DNA of 64,000 nucleotides from Trichobilharzia szidati (taxonomy: Eukaryota > Platyhelminthes > Trematoda > Strigeidida > Schistosomatidae), in the NCBI GenBank assembly GCA_944472155.2, contig OX235279.1, forward strand, positions 62,531,564 through 62,595,563, read 5' to 3'. Shown here one piece after another: positions 48,340 to 64,000 of the stretch (within the stretch, counting starts at the first letter, position 1; each line of letters opens with the position of its first letter). The notes under the pieces were generated by a model, which ran no database searches, was not told the DNA's origin, and saw only the letters and a list, made by a program, of their open reading frames with translations. Both the position numbers and the translations under genes were made by a program.

Positions 48340-48425
48340 TTAATCGAAAATAGCTATCCAGACAAATTTCTCAAGAAACACATGACAAAGTAAGCGGAAA
48401 ATATCTAGTCACTATACTTTGATTT
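48340..48425 (+). pseudogene. Penelope-like RT-linker fragment, head to head with copy B
   Basis: The plus strand reads SYPDKFLKKHMTK followed by a stop, then AENI. The KHMTKKAEK junction is the start of the endonuclease ORF on the opposite strand, 35 bp away. So a second, inverted piece of the same element abuts copy B. Confidence 0.6.
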
Positions 48426-48599
48426 GACACTATTAACTATTGCGATGTGTCCGAGATGATTCTATTGGATTGGTGCAGGTTAATGATGATCCAAATTTAT
48501 AAAAAAGGAGAAAAAGCTTGATGCGATAAACACAGGGCGATCAGCTCGATGACAAGCTCCTAAGAATCCTATGGAACGCGGTTTGGAAAGAACAAGTGG

Positions 48600-49010
48600 G
48601 CTTTGGACTATGATAAAGATGCACTAATCATATCTTCGTTTTTTGACAGACACAGCAATATAGGCATACTCAACGGCGTCTGACAGTTGCGATATTTATC
48701 AACCTGCAGGCGCCATTCGGCTCGTTAGTTATTAGGGACTGTAGTAATACCTGACTGTGAAAGGAGTACAAAAAAATCACATTATACTAGTTAGGGTACT
48801 TCATCCGAACTAATGAAGTCGTGTAAGTCTAGAGAGAGTTGTCGGTAACCAGTAGTGTTTATCAGTCATACTTGCTGTCACTATTCTCACTCGGTTTCAT
48901 TATAGATGCACATATGAGGGTGATCCTTGTCGACTTTCATGTTCACTGGCTACAACAAATAATAGCTGATCTAGATGACACTAGCGAAACGCAGTATTGA
49001 ACAAAGTCTT
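48600..49010 (+). pseudogene. LINE reverse transcriptase fragment, decayed
   Basis: RHTQRRLTVAIFINLQAPFG resembles the R.TTVAIFLDLKAAFDS palm A block, with the catalytic Asp changed (INLQ). Downstream text is interrupted by stops. Low-complexity alternatives are possible, but the block order is right. Confidence 0.42.
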
Positions 49011-49603
49011 GCATTTGATTCACTCCTGTTGAGTGAAAACATTTCAGGCCTGGTTTCCATGGATTCCTATGTGGACGAATTTTAGTGATTCCGTTAGCTA
49101 CACTCGACTGCATTCGTTTAAACCGTGAAGCTTATGACATCATCCTCACTAACCGTATATCCAGCTTGGGTGGTATTTACCATGTGACTATACGTTGAGG
49201 CAACCTTAGAGAATGCTGTCAAATCTTCTCAGCTTCTGTCGGTCTCGCACAACCACTGAGGCTTCTGGAAAACAGGTCAAGTGGTCAAATTATAAACGAC
49301 GGCTTTTGAGTTTCCCAGATTCCATCATGTACTGGATTAAAACAATCAGTACTTCGTATAAGTCTATATAATCACGAAGGTGCTTACTTAGCTTTCAGTG
49401 AACATCAGGAACGCATGATCTAGTAAAACTAGGCCATTTAAATATAATGGTTCCAAAGAAAGGTAACTGTGTTCCGTTATTTTGCATTCACTAATGAAAA
49501 GACTAAGTGTACAGAGCTAATAGATGAGATTGTGGTGGATCGATTTTGGAAATCGCTTTGTATATTTTTAATACTGAATTGAAAATTAAGAAAGATAACT
49601 CAC

Positions 49604-49681
49604 GACAACATTTACCAATCATATAAGCATGACCACTTGGAGATTGAAACAATATACTATGAAAGTTTGGTCTGCATATTA
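49604..49681 (-). CDS. Tentative exon, unknown protein
   Basis: 78 nt between an ACTGCAG acceptor and a GTGAGT donor, open for 25 codons: ICRPNFHSILFQSPSGHAYM followed by IGKCC. It lies 0.6 kb downstream of the GDH stop on the same strand. It ends in phase 1, compatible with the tentative exons at 38041 or 13322. Unrecognised; support rests only on splice sites and a protein-like composition. Confidence 0.28.
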
Positions 49682-50194
49682 CTGCAGTTCATTTTTGTCT
49701 TGTCAACTGGTATACACCTTAAATTACAACTTCTAATTAATCCTCGAATAGCTAAATGTATCGTAAGTACTTAAAAATACTATCTAACGTCAAAAGTTCT
49801 GTGAAAAACAATTACTGTCCTGATGTAACAGTTCATAGAAGACTACCAGCTAGAACTATCGGTCTGCACGTGACCAGGAAACAAGCAAAGTGGAAAACTA
49901 ACAAAGAAGTCAACTAAAATATAATCTGTTGAAATCTCTTAAAAGTAAAAGAGAATATGAGTAGTGTAGTAAGTGCTGTCATATCTTGATCTACCATTAT
50001 TACTGACACATTTGAAAAAACCATATCATTAAGTTTTCTTACATATATTTGTGCACATTGTACTGAATAGCATATCAGTTACAAATGAATAATAGTGATA
50101 AAAAAAAATAGCAGTACATGTGGCGCATGCACGAATGTGAAAGGCCAAATTATCGCGTGCTTTCATGTAAATAAATGAAAAGTAAGTTTTGAAG

Positions 50195-50200
50195 TTTATT
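50195..50200 (-). terminator. Polyadenylation signal of the GDH gene
   Basis: AATAAA on the minus strand (TTTATT on the plus strand), about 100 nt past the GDH stop codon. This is a normal position for a short flatworm 3' UTR. Confidence 0.5.
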
Positions 50201-50301
50201 TATATATAGCAGTCCACCCTGCATAATGTTACCTACAATAGTAACAAAGTATGCAGAAAAATAAACACCGGAGGCACAAGGAAAGTGTATATGTGGATAC
50301 A

Positions 50302-61471
<11,170 letters not shown>

Positions 61472-61514
61472 TATGGAGCCCCACCGCGATGACAGTTCAA
61501 GACAAGTCTAATCA

Positions 61515-61533
61515 ACTAGAAAAGAAAGACAGG
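61515..61533 (-). other. Splice acceptor upstream of the GDH start (5' UTR or spliced-leader site)
   Basis: On the minus strand a pyrimidine-rich run (CTTTCTTTTC) ends in TAG at 61518-61516, 44 nt before the GDH start codon. It fits a 3' splice site for a 5' UTR intron, or a spliced-leader trans-splice acceptor; flatworms trans-splice a subset of mRNAs. The sequence alone cannot separate the two, and no upstream promoter was recognised. Confidence 0.4.
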
Positions 61534-62979
61534 TTTAGTTTAAATTTACTGAAGATAATAACTAGGGAGAATATGACCATTACGCTAACAAAGCTAAAAT
61601 ATGTGGTTTCATTTTGCGGAATAATGCGCACGAGTCAGGCTGTGACCGCTGTAAATTCCTTTTTATCATGTTGAACTATTTTTAGATCTCATTCTACACA
61701 TTAAACAAAATTGAATATCAGTTACGGTGTTTGTCATGCTTTCCCCTTCTAAAGCAACTTAGATACAAGTACACATGTCAGTAAATACATTATAAAGAAA
61801 GTTCCACAAAGATTTATTTACAGTAAGCTAATGTAACAACTAAAATAGTCTGATGACTTCGAAATGCTAATAACTGACAATACACATACCAGACTCGTCC
61901 TTCCCGCTAACTTAGTGGAGTGCTATGTTTCAATTGGCACAACTTTCAGGCATGAAATTGTTCGGATTGTTTTGTATCTCTTGTTTACCTTCTACATTCA
62001 TCATTAAACTCATTTCACACCTATTTGATCACTGTGTATTCTGTTTATTCATTCCGACAAGGTATCCGGTGCCCTTACCACCTGTTTTTCAAGTACTCTG
62101 GCGTTTTGAAAAACTGACGACTAGATTTTATGGAGATTCCAAACTCCCATCAACAGAGCAGTCATCAAGCTCATCAGTGACTCCTACCGCAAGTCCTTAG
62201 GCAGTTTCAAGTTAAGCAGTTGCAACTGTAGTTCAGAGAGCATAAGCGATAACTGACAAAATAGAATGTTTGGACAGTAGCAAGATGAAAGTGAAGTTTG
62301 CGGCAACGGTAGAGTTAGTCCCAGTCGAGTTGTTTAAACTTTGGGAGGAGTAGTGCCAGATTTATATTCAATAGTTTTAGCGAGGAGCAATGAGCTAGCA
62401 TTTTAATCTGCTCTATCCCGCTACATGCTTCGAAAGGTCTGAAAATTTCAGGCACTGATATTTAAGGAGCAGATAATGAAGAAGCGCTGCTAACGTTCGT
62501 GAGTCAAGCATTTTCCCCGTGAAAACACATGGTGGAGCACGGGGCTTCCACTAATACAAGCAATCAACATAAGGTGGTAGGCGTTTAGGAATATTTACTA
62601 CGTTGAAGAGAATCGGTCACCTTAGGCCTTGACGGTGACGCATCAGAGATGATTAGTCTGGATATTGTCCGCCAGTTTGAAGAAAGGGTAACTGGTGGAT
62701 GAAGAGGAAGAAACAGCCAAAGGGTACGAGCTGAGATCGCCACTAGAGGCTTTGAGAAATCCTAAGGGAATAGTTATTACTAAATTTGCGAAAGAACAGT
62801 TCAGAAGAGGATTGCTAAGCCAATGAAGTCTCATCAGCAATGAAAAACAGGCCCATGAGGAGAGAATTGGGAAGACGAAAGAACCCTACATTTGCAAATA
62901 AAGCAACGTACTCTCCTAGACAACCATGTCACATAGCAGGACAGATGAACTCACGCGTTTCCGCAGAAAACAGCGTGTC
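61534..62979. other. Upstream region of GDH, no supported gene
   Basis: Would hold the GDH promoter and any 5' UTR exon on the minus strand; no TATA box or other motif could be assigned with confidence. The 91-codon plus-strand ORF at 61925-62200 ends in a Ser/Thr/Pro run and has no recognisable domain; it might belong to the gag of the decayed Gypsy copy beyond it. Confidence 0.35.
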
Positions 62980-63985
62980 CCTGACTGTTGTATCTAGTGT
63001 AATCCAGATACCGGCGGGTCCGTGTCTAATCAGATACTTAACGACAGTTTCAGTAGAATTCTAAGGAAAAACACTCTTTCGCCTGATGGATACCACTTCA
63101 GGTTGTGCAGTGTTATCTGGGAAACTTTGTAATAACAAACTGGTGACACCCACTCCCCACTAACGGCTTCAGTTTGCCAGCGGGTCAAAAATGGAGGTAA
63201 TCCATGGGGTTGAGAATTTTGTGAGAAAGTAGGAATGATCATACACAACATTCTTACCTGGTGGTTAGTGCATCTGCGACGGACTTAATTATGCGCTGTT
63301 ATCTTCTACATAGCTGCAAGGACTGTATCGATATTGAATCTCAAATGATTACTCTATTTGGTTCTGATTATGGTAGGGGTTAGACAACATTACTGTTTAT
63401 CTGGAGATGACTGTTAATGCTGACGAAACATTTTTGATGGAAGAAATGCTAGTGTGTGTTCCTGCGGGACGCAAAGATGCCGCACATAAACTGAGGTCAG
63501 ATTTTTTTGAGGTAATCTCCTGGTAACCAGGTGATTTGGAGGAATAGCAGCCACAAAGCACCATATAGACACTAGGAGCTGTTTGCCGATAAAGCAGGCA
63601 CCTCAGTGATTGCCCTCTGAAAATGTGACCAAGGAAATGTTTCCGACAACGATAATTGCACCATCAGATTAACCGTGAGCTTCCCTAATAGCGTTAGTTG
63701 AAAAGGGAAACGAATCATTTCATTTATGCAAGGATTACGGAAAATTAGATTCATAGACGCGAAAAGACGCCTATCAGTGGTGGCAGACTGATGAAATTTC
63801 GGAAGCGTTATCAAGAACCATCTGGTTTCCGATCCTTGATTTAGCGTCTACATATTCGCAAGTTCGCGTGCATCCTAGTGATCGGTCTATGACTTCTTTT
63901 ACAACACCTGCAGGATTACATTACGGAGTAAGGTGTCTAATCATTCACAGAGATAGGGGGTTAGCGACTCAAGTCTCTGGTCATT
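62980..63985 (+). pseudogene. Gypsy protease and reverse transcriptase, heavily decayed
   Basis: Protease-like stretch from about 63088 (DTTSGCAVLSGKL in place of the DTGA...SV pattern; then MEVIHGVENF). RT from about 63640: IIAPSD-P-ASPNSV, then FHLCKDYGKLDS, TRKDAYQW, TDEISEALSRTIWFPILDLA, and YSQVRVHPSDR followed by SFTTPAGL. Many in-frame stops. A different copy and strand from the 14-16 kb element; the relation continues past the window end. 62.3-62.98 kb may hold gag remnants but nothing there is convincing. Confidence 0.72.
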
Positions 63986-64000
63986 CGTTAGGAAAAGAAT

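Overview
The window looks like nuclear DNA of a parasitic flatworm, almost certainly a blood fluke (Schistosoma sp., S. mansoni-like). The evidence is: AT-rich non-coding sequence; tRNA-headed short repeats with hammerhead-ribozyme cores of the SM-alpha type; RTE/SR2-like, CR1-like, Penelope-like and Gypsy retroelement debris; and genes whose 5' introns are only 32-68 nt while 3' introns reach kilobases. The species call is inference. No bacterial-type genes, operons or CRISPR arrays are visible.

The one gene that can be read end to end is mitochondrial glutamate dehydrogenase. It has nine exons on the minus strand (61471 down to 50302), a 532-residue product, all exon phases agreeing and every intron GT-AG. 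Its later introns carry a SINE, a foldback repeat, a hammerhead repeat and several reverse-transcriptase (RT) relics. A second minus-strand gene, encoding an unrecognised coiled-coil protein, occupies about 1.1-11.8 kb. Exons at 3738-3676, 3635-3569, 3500-3316 and 1745-1602 are phase-consistent; exons at 5143 and 11816 probably precede them. Four further isolated exon-like segments on the minus strand (13.3, 17.4, 38.0 and 49.6 kb) are tentative.

Layout. 0-12 kb: coiled-coil gene, an SM-alpha/hammerhead repeat (2.4-2.7 kb) and a decayed LINE RT (6.6 kb). 13.7-16.8 kb: a minus-strand Gypsy element with both LTR remnants and a large internal deletion. 17-28 kb: mostly featureless, with a near-perfect palindrome at 20.0 kb and LINE tails. 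28-30 kb: a 340-bp inverted repeat followed by a CR1-like LINE 3' end. 31-48.5 kb: a dense retroelement graveyard made of inverted and direct duplications of RTE and Penelope-like pieces, including two 193-codon GIY-YIG endonuclease ORFs, a 1.48-kb-arm inverted repeat, a solo-LTR-like insert and an (ATC)72 microsatellite grown inside an RT gene. 50.2-61.5 kb: glutamate dehydrogenase. 63.0-64 kb: a second, badly decayed Gypsy protease-RT fragment on the plus strand.

The most interesting material is the small-RNA-like repeats. One palindromic family carries a tRNA-Thr-like head followed directly by a nearly complete type I hammerhead fold, present in both orientations. A SINE family shares one tRNA-like head but has two different bodies, each resembling a different LINE in the same window.
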